Assembly (NCBI GenBank): GCA_015847255.1
Contig: JADLZK010013191.1
Location: 1 to 64,000, forward strand
Direction: 5' to 3'
Length of the DNA stretch: 64,000 nt
Source of the DNA: Hyparrhenia diplandra
Lineage: Eukaryota; Streptophyta; Magnoliopsida; Poales; Poaceae
The position numbers and the translations under genes were made by a program. A model generated the notes under the pieces. The model saw only the letters and a list, made by a program, of their open reading frames with translations, did not search any database and was not told where the DNA came from. This document shows positions 22,317-34,822 of the stretch, piece by piece. The stretch's first letter is position 1. Each line of letters opens with the position of its first letter.

Positions 22317-22745
22317 ATGGCATCCCAGGCCATTGAGAGCCACCGCGCTGGTGCAGAGGTCATCACCGGAGACGCCGCGTGCAGGAAGAAGTCCGTGGAG
22401 CTGCTGGAGGAGCTCGGCATCCCCAAGGGCCTTCTTCCACTGGAGGACATCAAGGAGTTCGGGTACAACCGTGACTCGGGCTTCATTTGGTTCGTGCAGG
22501 GAAAGAAGGTGGAGCATACCTTCAAGAAAATCAAGCAGAAGGTGTCGTATGATGCCAATGTCACGGCGTTCGTCGAGAAGGGCAAGATAACAAAGATCAC
22601 TGGCGTCAAGACCAAGGAGTTGATGCTCTGGCTTAGCATCGTTGAGGTGTACGTCCTAGAGGCCTTGCCGGAGAAGGTCACCTTCAAGTCCGGCGCCGGC
22701 ATCACCAAAACCTTCGATGCCGCTGCCTTTGCGCTTGGGGAATGA
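22317..22745 (+). CDS. DUF538 family protein, copy 1, intact
   Basis: 142 residues, single exon, ATG at 22317 to TGA at 22745. The order is typical of plant DUF538 proteins: MASQAIESHRAGAEVITGDA, CRKKSVELLEELGIPKGLLP, LEDIKEFGYNRDSGFIW, VEHTFKKIKQKVSYDANVTA, ITGVKTKELMLWL, PEKVTFKSGAGITKTF and a closing AAAFALGE. No signal peptide or membrane segment is seen, so a soluble intracellular protein is likely. The molecular role of DUF538 is unsettled in my knowledge. Compared with copies 2 and 3 it has lost one Lys in GKK(K)VEH without breaking the frame, and has IPKGLLPLED where they have LPKGLLPMED. It is the only copy open end to end. Confidence 0.93.
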   Translation: MASQAIESHRAGAEVITGDAACRKKSVELLEELGIPKGLLPLEDIKEFGYNRDSGFIWFVQGKKVEHTFKKIKQKVSYDANVTAFVEKGKITKITGVKTKELMLWLSIVEVYVLEALPEKVTFKSGAGITKTFDAAAFALGE

Positions 22746-23050
22746 AGGATCACCAAATGAGATGAGACAGAAAATTCGGAGCACGTCAAATCCTCACCCG
22801 GCTTAATGCTAAAAACCTTGCTGCGTGATCAGTATAATTGCTTGTTGGATCTGCATTATTTTCTCCCTTTCCCTTTCTCGGAATAATATTATTCTATATT
22901 ATCAAACATAAACCAAAACATTGTGTGGCTCTGCTAATTCAATGCCTCGGCCGGCTTAATGTTTAAAACCATGCTCCATGGTGTATAATTTCTTGTGGCT
23001 CTGTATTTTGTTTCTTCATTTCCGTTTCTCTAAATAATGATGTTCTTTAT
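22746..23050. other. 3' flank of DUF538 copy 1
   Basis: AT-rich, probably the 3' untranslated region. The phrase GCCGGCTTAATG-TAAAACC occurs twice, and AATAAT-type polyadenylation motifs lie near 22885 and 23030. Confidence 0.45.
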
Positions 23051-23110
23051 TAAATACTAGTTAAATGCCCGTGCGTTGCTACGGGATAACAAAATTTTAT
23101 ATAAAAAACA
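23051..23110 (+). mobile_element. Possible Helitron-like 5' terminus
   Basis: ACTAGTTAAATGCCCGTGCG followed by TTGCTACGGG is a phrase I associate with ends of grass Helitron-type elements. The opposite end (hairpin plus CTAG) was not located, so the extent is unknown. Confidence 0.3.
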
Positions 23111-23650
23111 CATGGATCACATGATAAGGTAACAATACTGTAAAATTAAACAATGATATTAAAGTGACATTTAATCCAATCGTATTACACCGCACATATA
23201 CAAATGATTTTACATTTTGCATGTATTGTGTATATAACATCACCGTGTATATTGTTGCAAATAGTCTTCACATAGAGGAAGGCATCTAGAAGAAAGTCGT
23301 ACTATTTTTTCAAAAACAATACGACAAAATACAATGATAACATGGACCGGTTAAGAAGCCCAGAAGAGAACACCTCAATTTTCATGTAGCCTTCTGGTTT
23401 TTGTAGGGGAATGATTTTTCATGTAATCTTTCGTGGAGTGGTTATCCTGGACTGGTTAAACAAATGTAGGAAATAAGGGAATGATACCTTTACGAGCAGA
23501 GTATTGTTAATTGAACCGGCTTTCACAATGGCACCAGCTGATTTCTTTGTCTCCGACCAAAACCTAGAAGTATTAATAAGAAACAAAAAAAAGAGGAAGT
23601 AAGCAAACACAATGCGTTGTTTGCCAACAACAATTGCCTCAGTTACTTTG

Positions 23651-23878
23651 TCTTCTAAAGGTAATTTTTATTTTTGACGAAAAAGACTGTGGGGGTGTTC
23701 CCCCACAGTTAGGATTTCATTAATTTAAAAAGTTCATAGATACATATAGAGGAATTAACTGAAAGCATCTAACCATACACAAAAAGGATGATTTCAAGTC
23801 ATCCTTAAATCTAATAGCCTGCAAATGGGACTGAGCTACAAAATTTGTAAGCCAAACAAATATCTTCTAAAGTTAATT
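23651..23878 (-). mobile_element. Truncated LINE-type insertion, 16-bp target duplication
   Basis: TCTTCTAAAGGTAATT (23651-23666) and TCTTCTAAAGTTAATT (23863-23878) flank 196 bp that begins with a T-rich run, placing the A-rich tail on the - strand. One mismatch between the repeats suggests some age. A GTGGGGGTGTTCCCCCAC palindrome lies inside. Confidence 0.6.
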
Positions 23879-24541
23879 GTCTCAGATATTTTTCACTTTT
23901 GCTAATCACCAACTGCTGTTCAACATTATATTTTATGAGCAACTGCTGTGAATTGCATTTTAAGTCTAGGACTCGGAAACCAGGGCAGTGTTCTACCTAG
24001 CTTTGGCACAGCCTCTATTTTTGTTAAATTGTCCTGGTGAGTTCAAAATTCAATTGTTTCTGATTAAAGCAAATTCACTATGCTCCGCAAAACCACCTCA
24101 TGATTTGCAAACACACTGACTGGAAAGAGCCATTTGGTATTCCCTCTATTAAATTCACTATACTCCGCAGACCACCTCATGAGCCGCTGTTGGCTGTTTC
24201 TTCAGTGACTTAGTATTTGAGAGGAGTAGGAAATAGTTCACTATGGACAAATATTTTATGGTGTGTTTGAAAGATAACATTAAAAATAACATGAACTTGT
24301 TCTTTAATCAACGGAAGATACAAATCTCAAATCCAATCAACAAACAAATGAGTGCTGCAAGCAAACTTTTGATGAACGAAAGGATAGTAAGCGTTGGTCA
24401 TATCGTCTCGCATGGGCATTATATCAAACACAGGACATGCAACTCGCAACACACAGTTTTGTCAGCATCCGAGATGGACGAAATATGCAACATGAAGCCA
24501 ATGTTTGAAGATAGTAATCTAACAAGCAAATGCAGAAGTCG
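23879..24541. other. Intergenic DNA without a recognised gene
   Basis: A 115-codon open frame at 24243-24590 (start MDKYFMVCLKDNIKNNMN) has no domain I recognise and a compositionally simple SRKSNSKSKS end. It also reads into the duplicated block at 24542, so it is not called as a gene. Confidence 0.35.
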
Positions 24542-24837
24542 TAAATCTAACTCAAAGTCGAAATCAGCAACGCAAAAAGGAGGTATTTGAGGGGCAACAT
24601 CTCAAGAGTGGAACCACGTCCTCCTGCCTCCACCAATTTAACCCCGCACCAGGACCTTGAGCCGCAGAGGAGGAGGTCATTACCGACACCGTGCATTTCG
24701 AACCTACATCGTCGCCGCGCCATGAATCTTAGGCTTGACGTCCTGCATGCAGCCACCAGCGGCCAGGACCGACTTCGTATTGCACGCGATCCAGGTCCGT
24801 CCGTGGGTGGAGTCAACTTGGGTGGCCTTGATGCCGC
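24542..24837. repeat. Left part of duplicated block, arm A
   Basis: Begins TAAATCTAACTCAAAGTCG and matches 37721-38020. The match continues on the far side of the LTR element at 37331-37696, so arm A was split by that insertion at GATGCCGC. Confidence 0.85.
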
Positions 24838-27342
24838 TGTAAGATGAGATTTTGGCATTATTTTAATGTCAATTAAGCTATATTACGATATTATTAGACG
24901 GAATAAAATAATTCAGTCAACTTCGCCAAACAATTATTTTACGTGTGGCTTAATATTTCAAAGCCCATATACAATTAGATATTATTCGAGATGGCCATGT
25001 ATTTTTGGCCCATGATTACATGTAAGCAAAGCTATTTGGCTGGTTAAAATAAAATACGTACATGGATGAAATTAGCAAGCTAATATGCACGTACGTGGCC
25101 GAGCTGGCGAGAAGTTCCGGCCAGGAATCATTCATATACCGTTGGCGAATATATAGCAATAATGAGCAAATATATGTTTGTTGTAAACGGTCGAACGTGT
25201 GCATCTATATCTACACCAGATATTCAAATATCTGTCACGCATTCTCGCGTAAGGCAACCAGACTCTTTTGCTAGGCCCATGGTTCAGCGACTCAGATGCA
25301 TGTATATGTCGGCCAAGAAAAAGATACGTGTATGCCCATCTCCCAGATATGCACTCGATGGCTTGCACGGCAAGGAGGCATTCGTTGTCTTGCATGGCAA
25401 GAGCTCGTAAACATCTAAAACTCTGGTCGATATACGGATATACACCAGCGAATATGCCATTCGTTAAGATCGTTACGTTAGCTTGGCCAAGGGGTTGATG
25501 CCTGGTCCAGCCCCCCACTATATAAACAGCCGGTCATTCGACGGGCAGGGACCCCGTTCATTCATCCCATTCATTGAGCTCGGCATTCGCCTACGCACAC
25601 AAGTCTTACACCTGCACCTCATCTGCACGCACACCAGCGCCGCCGCCTCGCCCTTCGCGACCACCTCGACGCCGGAGGAATCAGCCATCGACCTCGCCAT
25701 CACCTCGCCGCCGTCGTCGACACTTCATCACCAACGACGTCCATGGCCGCCCACGCTTACGGTGAGATCTTGTATTTTGTTTGATTAGTTGATTTGTGTT
25801 ACATGCATGGCCAGGGATATACACGTAGATGCATCTCGCATCTCGCCGGAGTTTGGCCAGCAGTACCTACGGGCAGCACGCACGGCAGCCCAGCAAGCCG
25901 GCGGCCATCTTGAAGATGATGTTCTACCCACGCTGACATTGGCCCCTAGATTCATCTACGACGACGACGCAAGAAGATAGACGTGCAGTTGAACAAGCAA
26001 GATGCTAGCAAGCCCGAGGCAGCAAATACAAGCAACAAGATCAGCAAGCACGACAAGCAAGATGCTAACGAGAGATGCAGCCAGAGCGTTTGGCCTGTTC
26101 AGCGTGGCAGCCCGGCAAGGAGGCAGAGTAATTTCTGTTATAGATGAACAAGATGTGTACAAGATGATTTACAGCAGCCCGACGGCGATCGCTATGCACC
26201 ACCGGCGGCCGGCGGCTCGACGACGTACATTCATCAGTATGCAACATGCCGGCGGCTCGACGACGATGTACATTCGTTAGCATGCAACGTGGCAGTTCCA
26301 GTATTGATGCAACTCACCCATGATCAGCAGATATACGGCCCATCATCAGCTCTTTCGGCGGCCCATGATACAACGTGCAAAGCTCTCCAATGTCATCATC
26401 TTGAGTTAAAGCCAAGCAAAGTAAGAAGCAAGAATAATATAAGTCAAGTTCAACCGGGCTGTTGAAGATCAGAGTCACCGCTTGCTTGTCGATCATTAAT
26501 ATTCAGCCCCTTCAAATAAACAAAGGCCGTGGCGCAATGCACGGCCGAAGCGAAAAACCGTGGCGCAACGCACGGATTATTGTCGTGGCGCAATGCACGA
26601 CCTATGCGGGCATGGTCTACTTGCTCGCCAAATTTATCAAATATTTACATTGACGCTGAGCATACGCGTCTCGAAGTTTCACATGGAGGAATCTCCCAAG
26701 CATTACATGAGCACAAGTCTCACATTCACATACCATCTTCCGCACCGCCAAGCCCGGTGATCCATATGAAGTCATCCTTCTTCCCCCGACCGGCGAGGTT
26801 GGGACGTTTCCTTTTTCGCGACCCGGCGAGGCCGGAAACACCTGTTCGCGACCCGGCGAGGCGAACACCCTTGACTTCACTATGGGATCCGCATGGCGAG
26901 GCTGGATACCCTTTCGCTAGAGACCCGGCGAGGCTCTAGCACCATTTTCATTTTACTTGTGCTTTTGCATATACTTTGGAGACAACTCTGCATATATTTG
27001 GAGGCGACAACGGCGACCATCGGCATAGCTTAATCGGAGGTGTTCTGCGGTCCAACACCGCGATGTAATTAAGCGGTGGCCTCTAGAGGCCCCGGGAACC
27101 GAAACTACACAATCCTCTGATTGTCGGATGGAGCTCGGCGCAAAATATATATATGTGGGAAATTGTACTTTGTAATTCTCTGATGAATAATAAAGTGATG
27201 TTTCCCTAAATTTGTGTTTATTGCACATTTACTTTATTTTGTATACGAATGTATACTGGCACGCCTGCGCTTATTTAGTACTAGGTACTACGATCCGTAA
27301 AACACAGAGAGATCCCGCCTTAGTGATTTTTCTGGTGAAACA
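24838..27342 (+). repeat. 5' LTR of the Tat-like element
   Basis: About 2505 bp. A TATATAAA box lies at 25519-25526. A motif CGTGGCGCAATGCACGG recurs three times near 26527-26612, and ACCCGGCGAGG recurs several times at 26820-26935. AATAATAAAG near 27187 may serve polyadenylation. Confidence 0.92.
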
Positions 27343-28639
27343 AATTAACGCCCGGTGGGACATGGTTCTCCTCCCATCTTTGCTATGCTCGATGGTCATT
27401 TAAAAGTCGTCTGCTGAGATCTCCACATGTGTGCTAAACATTGTCGTGCTGATAAGCATTCTTAAGAGAGGCTAAGTGGGGCATCCTTGCAATGTTGCCT
27501 CTATTTATAGCCCTCGACCATCCCTCACGTGATGAACTTAGGGATGTTTTTGCATGTCCTAGCATCCATTTGTGGCTATACAATTTATATGCCCAAACAA
27601 TGAAGTGCGAAAGAAGCTTGCAAGTTGTTGCCATCTGATCAGGACGACACACCCTTGATTATATATGTGCTCTTCCACGATGGAGGACATGACTCATCCT
27701 CAAGATTTCTTCTCCATGGATTTCATCAAGAAGCCCAAGTCAGCAATATTGACAATTGAAGAAGTCAAGCTCCAGGTGCAAACATAATTCCACACTACTT
27801 GAGATAAATTTGTGGAGAATGGCTAGCTAAGTACTTGGGCCACACCTAATTATCGTTCACCCAATAATGGGACATCATCCTTAAAGAAAAGTGCTACGTC
27901 CGTGATTCGTGAGGATATCATCGAGAAGCTCTATTGGCATCACCTGCATGAGAAGCACTTCTCTCGTGGGTCTACATAGCAAGTCACATGCGAACAAGCA
28001 ATTAGGTGTCATAATCACACTGCTTTTGGTGATGCCCCTTTTTAATGTTGGTGATAAAAACAAGGGAAGGTCATAGCCCCTTGGTTGAGTCAAGCATCAT
28101 AAATGTTGGGCTACATCTTGGCCTCGACAATGACCAATAAGAGCCTGAAAACAGTGCCCGGCATGAAGACATACACTACGTAACCCCTTAGGCAAGTAGA
28201 GCGGCACTTGCAAAACTTCCATTCATCATTGCCCAAAAGAACTTTTGTTGGCACTTATGCAAAGGGTTTAGACAAAGACAAGTGTCAAGTTTACCCAATG
28301 ACATGCCAAGGACCAAGAAGGATGCATATACTGCTCACGTTTGTCCAATAGTCCAAAAGGCGACAAATATTTTCATTGAAGATCACATACGCTTCTCAAC
28401 ATACATGGAGCTTGTTCTACCTAAAACACTGGGGGCAAGCTCATATGATTCTAGAACAACAAAGAAGCAAGACCTTAGCTTCAAATGTTGGCCTAATTCA
28501 AGTACAGGTGAGGGCCAAGAGATGAGATAGCCATGATGCGCGAAGAATGCGAAGCACCACATGCTAAAGTTGCTCATGCTGACAAGCAAACTACACACAT
28601 GACTCGGTGAAGTAGCATGGACATGACTGAGCCACTCAA

Positions 28640-30660
28640 ATTTTTCTAGAATTTCTCATCTAAAGCTAGGGGCAAGTCTCCCTATACCCATAGCCAGGGG
28701 CAAGTCGCCTCCAAGGAAGCCCTCAAAAGATGATGAAGTTGGGTTGTTGATCTCTTTTAAAGTTCAGCGCAACCACTTGATGATTTAATCAAGTCAGCCC
28801 TATACAAGCCCTATAACTGGGGGGCTTCTCCATGGAACCCCTGAAAAGATAATGAAGTACAATACATTGAAGGCTCTCATTTGAACCACAATGTCCCGAT
28901 CCCATGACTCGGACAGTCTTTGACATCGCTATGTTCTACATCGATAAAACATGGAGCATCATGACGCCTCCCCGGTCGGACTGATGATATCCCATTGATT
29001 TTCAGGCAGCGAGGCATCACCTTCCTATGCCAACATTGGGGGCAACACCGACATAGCTCACCAGTTCTCTCAATGACGATATTTGCCCCACATCATACGC
29101 TTTATTGGCAACGCGGGAGCAACATCTGTTCTCTAATCACAAGATGTCATCGGTTTTCTGGCATCACCTTCTACTACTTTAGCACCGAAGGCAACAACAT
29201 AGCTCTTTGGTGATCACCTATAAGATGTTGATGTCCTTCTTGTGTCACCTTCGACATCAAGCACACCGAGGGCGGCATGACAGTCTCCCTCCCCCATGCC
29301 CAACGATGTTGTCATTCTTCCAGCGTTGTGTTCAACATGAACAACATCGAGGCCAGTGTTATACAGACTGTGGTCCGCTCAACACTGTGTTTTTTTCAGC
29401 ATCACGTTCTACACCAGCGAAGGGGGCAGCCACCCAAAAGTGCCCCTATACAAGCTCAACACCTAGGGATACCTCCAGGCAACCCTCAAAAATGATGAAG
29501 TGTAGTTGTTATAAAGCTAGGGTTGCCACACAAAAGCACCCTAGAGAAGCACAAGAGCTATGGTATCTCGCTCCAAGGAGTAAAAAAAGCTTGGCCACTC
29601 AATGTTGCCCTCTATTTTGTTAACATATTACTCCATGCAACATCTTTGTTAGAAGAAATGTGAAGCATTTAATTGCATCCTCCTAGCAAAGGAGTTCATT
29701 TTATTGAACCCTAGATATTAAATATGGGAGTCTCCTATGAGCTAATGTTGTTGTTCCTTTGTCGAATGCACCTATGGAGCAAACAAACACATTTGTGGAT
29801 ATGGAACCTCATCTACACTACAATAATTCTTCTTTTCTTTTCTTCGGGCGGTAGAACACGTTCAACCCCAACAAATTCTAAGGCATACTTCCAAAATCAC
29901 GCAAAGGTCCTTCTTATAAGAGGGCCCTCATTCTAATTTGTTTGAGTCAAGCGCCCTATGCTAGACCAAAGTCTCTTATGATCTTTGTGGACGGCTCACG
30001 CTCACCTCCTTCCCAACAAGTGGGAAATAAAGCTACAAAAGCCACACAAGTAATGGAGAATAAAGAAGATTGTCGCCAAGGTTGAACATGGTCTTAGGGG
30101 ACGAAGACTTTTCTATTCATCCATGTATGTCGATGTTGTTACTACATTGGGGAAGTATTCAATGAATCCCGTACCCCTTGAGCAAGTTACACCACACCAT
30201 TAAGTTGATTCAAATAAATTTTGGGAGTGCTACAAGCCATGACCAACCTTCATGAGCGCAACCCTCATGCCCAAAGAATGTAAAGACTACAGCTGCTACG
30301 TCGATCTTGCTTGCCGTTGGGACTACCTACAAACCGACCCGAAGTCATCTTCCGTGACTACAAACATAGGGAAGACATCCTGTCATCTTAATCTACATCA
30401 ACACCGGGGGCAGCGCCATACCTCCCCGCTCTTTGAAGATGTCGATGGTCTTCCGGCATCACCTCCACGTCAACAATATTGGGCAGCACCATTTCCCAAT
30501 CCACATGGTGTCAATGGTTTTTCGGCATCGCCTTCTACAACAAACCACTGGGGGCATCACAATGCCTTCCTTGTCTCCAATGATGTTGATGGTCTTCCAA
30601 CATCACCTTTTATATTGACAACATTGTGGGTAGCATAATACCCACCTTGTATCTACATTG
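28640..30660. repeat. Degenerate short repeats in the element interior
   Basis: A unit of about 80-100 bp is repeated with heavy divergence. Its core reads roughly GATGGTCTTCCGGCATCACC, followed by an AACAccgGGGGCA motif. The clearest copies are at about 30440, 30510 and 30585, with older ones at 29000-29420. A related family with GGGGCAAGTC and CCCTCAAAAGATGATGAAGT lies at 28670-28860 and near 29490. It does not look coding. Confidence 0.6.
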
Positions 30661-31157
30661 ACAATTCTAGGATGTACATCATACATCCTGTCTCATCTCT
30701 TCGCCGATGGCATTCCGGCATGGTCTTTAATAGTGGCCAACACCTAGGGACTACAAGCGACCCCTCCATCCTATGGTACCTGCATGGTCTTTGTGGTGCC
30801 TAGAATATTGATTAATTCTCCAGATGGGCTAAAACAACCCCAACTAAGGGAGAGTTCAACTATGACACAATGTCAAGTTCCTCGAGTGCCACATCAAAAG
30901 CTATTACTGTGGTGTGCCCCAAAAAAAAAAATTATGATGATGGAAAACTTTAATGTCAACAAAAGGTAGACAAACTCCTCAACAAATACAAGATCGAGTG
31001 GAATTACTCCAATAAATGTAAGGGCCTAGCGAAGGCCTTCGACACTTGTTGTGATTCTAAAAAAGATAGTTACAAAGCACAAGCCTGATTGACAAGATCA
31101 CTTGTTCGAAGCACCACGGGCATATTGTGTCGTAATCTGAATGGCCATCTAGTCGAC

Positions 31158-31575
31158 TCCTTACTCTCTTGTGTTGGGCACAAAAGTTGTGTTGACCCTA
31201 GAAGTGAAGATTTTGGTATTAGAAGTTGCCATCCACAATCAACTTACCCAAGATAAACAAGATCAACTTTTGATTCAAAGAGCTCAACTTGCATGAAGAG
31301 CGCCGCCTCAATCGTTACACACTTTGAAGTTCTATCACCGCAACATTACCCGAGCATAGACAAACTCAAGAAGTCGTGAGTCTTCAAGAAAGGAGACCTA
31401 GCACTAGTGCTCCTATGACCCATTACCATGACCAAAAGTAAGGGAAAAGTTTGCCCAAAATGTGAAGGGCCCTATGCCGTAGAGCAAGTCTACGATGATG
31501 GTGCCCATCAATTGATTGATCGGGGAGGATTCGGCCAATGCCTATTGTTAATGGCCGATGTCTTAAAAAAAAAAA
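31158..31575 (+). pseudogene. Integrase C-terminal remnant of a gypsy polyprotein
   Basis: In order and across several frames: PYSLVLGTKVVLTLEV (integrase core end), a QDQLLIQRAQL helix, LKFYHRNITRA, KGKVCPKCEGPYAVEQVYDD with GAHQLID, and after a one-base shift PMPIVNGRCLKK. This is the chromodomain-less gypsy integrase tail and the closing segment of pol. Stops and frame changes are frequent. No RNase H or reverse transcriptase precedes it. Confidence 0.8.
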
Positions 31576-32689
31576 TCTTTTAAAAAAATGCATGCTAAAG
31601 AAAGCTATAATCCACCTTTGATAGATCAAATGAAAGGTGGTACACATAGCTACTTCTTAGTGTGTTCTAAACCGGTGTTAAATCACCCATATCAAAAGGC
31701 TTCCCCCAACATCGGTAAGTTTGGTGACTTAAGATTCGCGGTGCTTGAGAGCTCGTCAATTGATGATTCAACCAACACAATGCACATAAGGTACATGCTA
31801 TGTGTGTGGGACCGAACAAGAGAGGCTAATTTGACTCAAACCAGAAGTCGTCTAAGTTTGTACGCCCCGTACTTCCTCTTGCTTCATCCAGCGGAGACAT
31901 CCACATATGGGGAAAACTATAGGAAAAGAGCATGAGAGGGCTACCTCCCCAACAAAAGTTGTGGCAAAGTGTGCAGCTTCTTGCCACCCCAACATTTTCA
32001 ACAAGGGACTTAAAAAAATGATGCCCGCGAGGTCTAGTCTCACAAAGCGTGGAAGGTATGATCTCGAAGGTCTTGAAGGACGCTCCAATCAAGTCTCAAG
32101 ACTCAAGTCAACAAAAAAAAAAGTCCAATCAAGTAAATGGACAATCCAAAGTCTACAACATAGCAAAACAAAAAGCTATGAATCAAGTTCAAGTCAATCA
32201 ATGGAACGCCCCAGTTGCGCCGGAGAGTGAGTACCTTCCACCACCCTCAAAAAAAAAAAAGTGAGGCATACATCTAGAGCCTTATACCCATAAAACAATT
32301 CCATCTCAGCCACACCTAATGTCTCTTGAGGAGTCCGGGCTGACAACTTAGTTTGGACCGATGTGACGATTTGAAGAAGTCTCTATTGCTTCGGGAACGT
32401 CGACTACATGTCATCTTTATACACGAACACGTGCAACGAACAAGGCATCTCGGAGATTGAGCTCTCGCAGACTTGTTAGCAGTCGCCACCATATAGCTTA
32501 TCAATAAAAGGGAAGTCGACATTTTTTTTAATAAAAATTCCCCTTTTACCCAACACCTGATCAATCACTATACAGCTTATTTCGCCATGAATGCGAAAAG
32601 GATTGCTTACTTTATGGGAGCAGAAGTATACCATAGCGGTTCCACGGATTCGTGAAACCCTTCAATTTTATTGGTCGGGCGCCGTAGCT

Positions 32690-32890
32690 GTTTTAAACGG
32701 TCGCAATAAGATTGATAAAATTCTCATGGAGAAGTGACATGTACTTTGTCACATAAGTTCTATTGGCTAGCATCGTGTCAAAACGATCGCAATAGAATTG
32801 ATTTCTCTTTGGGAAGTGGTACGTACTTTTCGCCACACAAAAGATGTATTGGCTGGCGCCGTGCAGCATGACGGCCGCAACACATCTAAG
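32690..32890. repeat. Three degenerate copies of an about 87-bp unit
   Basis: CGGTCGCAATAAGATTGAT at 32698, CGATCGCAATAGAATTGAT at 32784 and CGGCCGCAACA at 32872, each preceded by TATTGGCT or TTGGTCG and GCGCCGT or GCATCGT sequence. Confidence 0.6.
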
Positions 32891-33639
32891 ATGTGCTCGA
32901 TCATAAGCATGGACTTTCGCTATGATCGTGGCATCTACCTTGTGATCTCTATTTGTGATACGGACTTACGTCCACGAAGATGGTTGCAGGAATTCTTCCA
33001 CGGTATGGTCTTTTCGCCGAACAAAGCAATCCTATAAGGCACATCTGAGGTGGTTATAGCCTCGCCAGAGTTGCGAATGGTATGGACTTACGCCATATGC
33101 AACTTTGTTATCAAGGGGTATGGTCTTTCGCCTCGTTTTTTTGTTTTTGTTTTCTTGCACGGGCGAGATGATTACATTGCCCGGGTGGTAAGTGAAAGTA
33201 AAAAAATATTATAATCTTTGGTCACGTGATGGAGAATTTTTATGGTCCCGTATGTGGTGCACCGTACATACATCGGAGTTTTGGGATTACTAAAAAAGTA
33301 TTATGTCCAAAGCTGGACAGTATATTTGAGTCGATCCGATGCTTGTCATCAGGCCCAACATATAATGCGGCTATTCTTTGGTGCCATGCTCCACCACGGC
33401 TAAAAGAAAGGAGTAAAGGCAGTATAAAAGGAAATGCATACATGATGTGAGTTAAGGCTCAACTTTATTCTTTGGCGATGACTCAAAACACTGGGGGCGT
33501 AAGGCCAACCACGACACTAGGTGCCGATTGCACCTTCATATCCTAACAAGCCCTACCGATTGGGAGCAAGGGTTTGATTAATGATGCTGGGCACCGATTG
33601 TACCTCCCTAAACAAAAAACACCTAACAAGACACGGCGT

Positions 33640-34820
33640 CTTCAAGAAGAAGACCGAAGAAAATTTATCAGGGACTCTCTTTTGGTTGCCCGAACCGTGA
33701 CCATAACGGGCGATCTTCTGCTTAACCTGATACGACAAATCAATAATGTTGTCTTGCGCCATAGAGACTAAGTCAAGGAAAGCATTTGCTTGTTTCAACT
33801 CCAGTGATTTCTTTGTGCGACACTTCTCTTCTGCTGTAATAAGGGCTCAGAGCTCCACAACCCTCTCGTCATACTGCTTTATCACATTGATCAGAGCTTC
33901 ACGGTGCTTCTTGCCGGCAGTATGAAGGAGACCCAGCTTCTTCAAAGCTGAGGGCGTTTCTTTCTCAAAAAAACAGCAACCTATCGCCAAATTCAAATTT
34001 TGTGTATGATCATACATGTGTTACAAGAAAAAAATTTGGGTCAAAGAAGATGATTATATCATTGTCTCTCTCCTCTCACGGGTTGATCAACACAAGGGGC
34101 AACCATAGTTTATTATTCCAAAATCATAGAGCCTTTCATTGGCCAAATCAAATGCATTATTATGCAGCTATTGATTCATCAGATAGGCAATTTTGTTTTG
34201 CCACCTACATGTGTTGGCTGAGATGTGCCAAATAACAGAAGTTAATGACACTAGAAGGCATATTATTTTAGCATTGTGTAAGACACCATGACGATGGGCC
34301 TCTGATCTGCCCACAAAAGGAGATGATGTAATAAGGGGACTCGATCTTGTATTTGATTCAAACAAATGTCTCTCAGATGTTGGCATCTTACAAGGCTCAT
34401 GACGCACTGGGGGCATGAATTCAAAGCTACTCATCAAAAATGTCACTAATAAGTTGCCACCTAAGCAAATTGTTGATGAGATATGCTAATCGAGTCTTTA
34501 GGAACAAGACCGACAAAACGATATCAAGAGCTGCTTCTCCTCATCACTCCAAATTCGATCATTGCGGGCAATCTTGCCCCCACTTGAGTTAAAGATTTGG
34601 TTATATCATTATACGCCGTGGGAATTAAGTCAATGAATTCATTGACTTTCCACAATTCTACAAATTTCTCAGCATGGTCCTTCCCTTGTTTCACAATAAG
34701 GGCCTCACAATATATCTTCTGGCCTAAGCATTATAGGCCTGATGAAATTTCCATCTTTATCTCATTGCACCAAGTCGAGTCCATGTTCCTTCCTCACAAG
34801 AACTCTACTTGGTGGGGGCA
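33640..34820 (-). pseudogene. Antisense coding remnant with two homologous modules
   Basis: On the strand opposite pol, two segments about 860 bp apart give alignable peptides. The first (34712-34560) contains ALIVKQGKDHAEKFVELWK and VNEFIDLIPTAYNDI. The second (about 33966-33640) contains ALITAEEKCRTKKSLELKQ and ANAFLDLVSMAQDNI. The two match without gaps over about 45 residues at moderate identity. Upstream of the second, EKETPSALKKLGLLHTAGKK and HREALINVIKQYDERVVEL run in frame to a single TGA. The charged, helical character suggests coiled coil. Antisense frames downstream of integrase are known in Tat-lineage elements; homology to those is inference. Confidence 0.5.
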
Positions 34821-34822
34821 TT

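Noticed and set aside
24243..24590. 115-codon hypothetical protein
   Set aside because: No domain, and the last residues are encoded by the duplicated non-coding block at 24542, so the frame is probably accidental.
25000..27200. Many 60-128-codon open frames repeated at 35-37 kb
   Set aside because: They are inside the LTRs of the Tat-like element and appear twice only because the LTRs are repeated.
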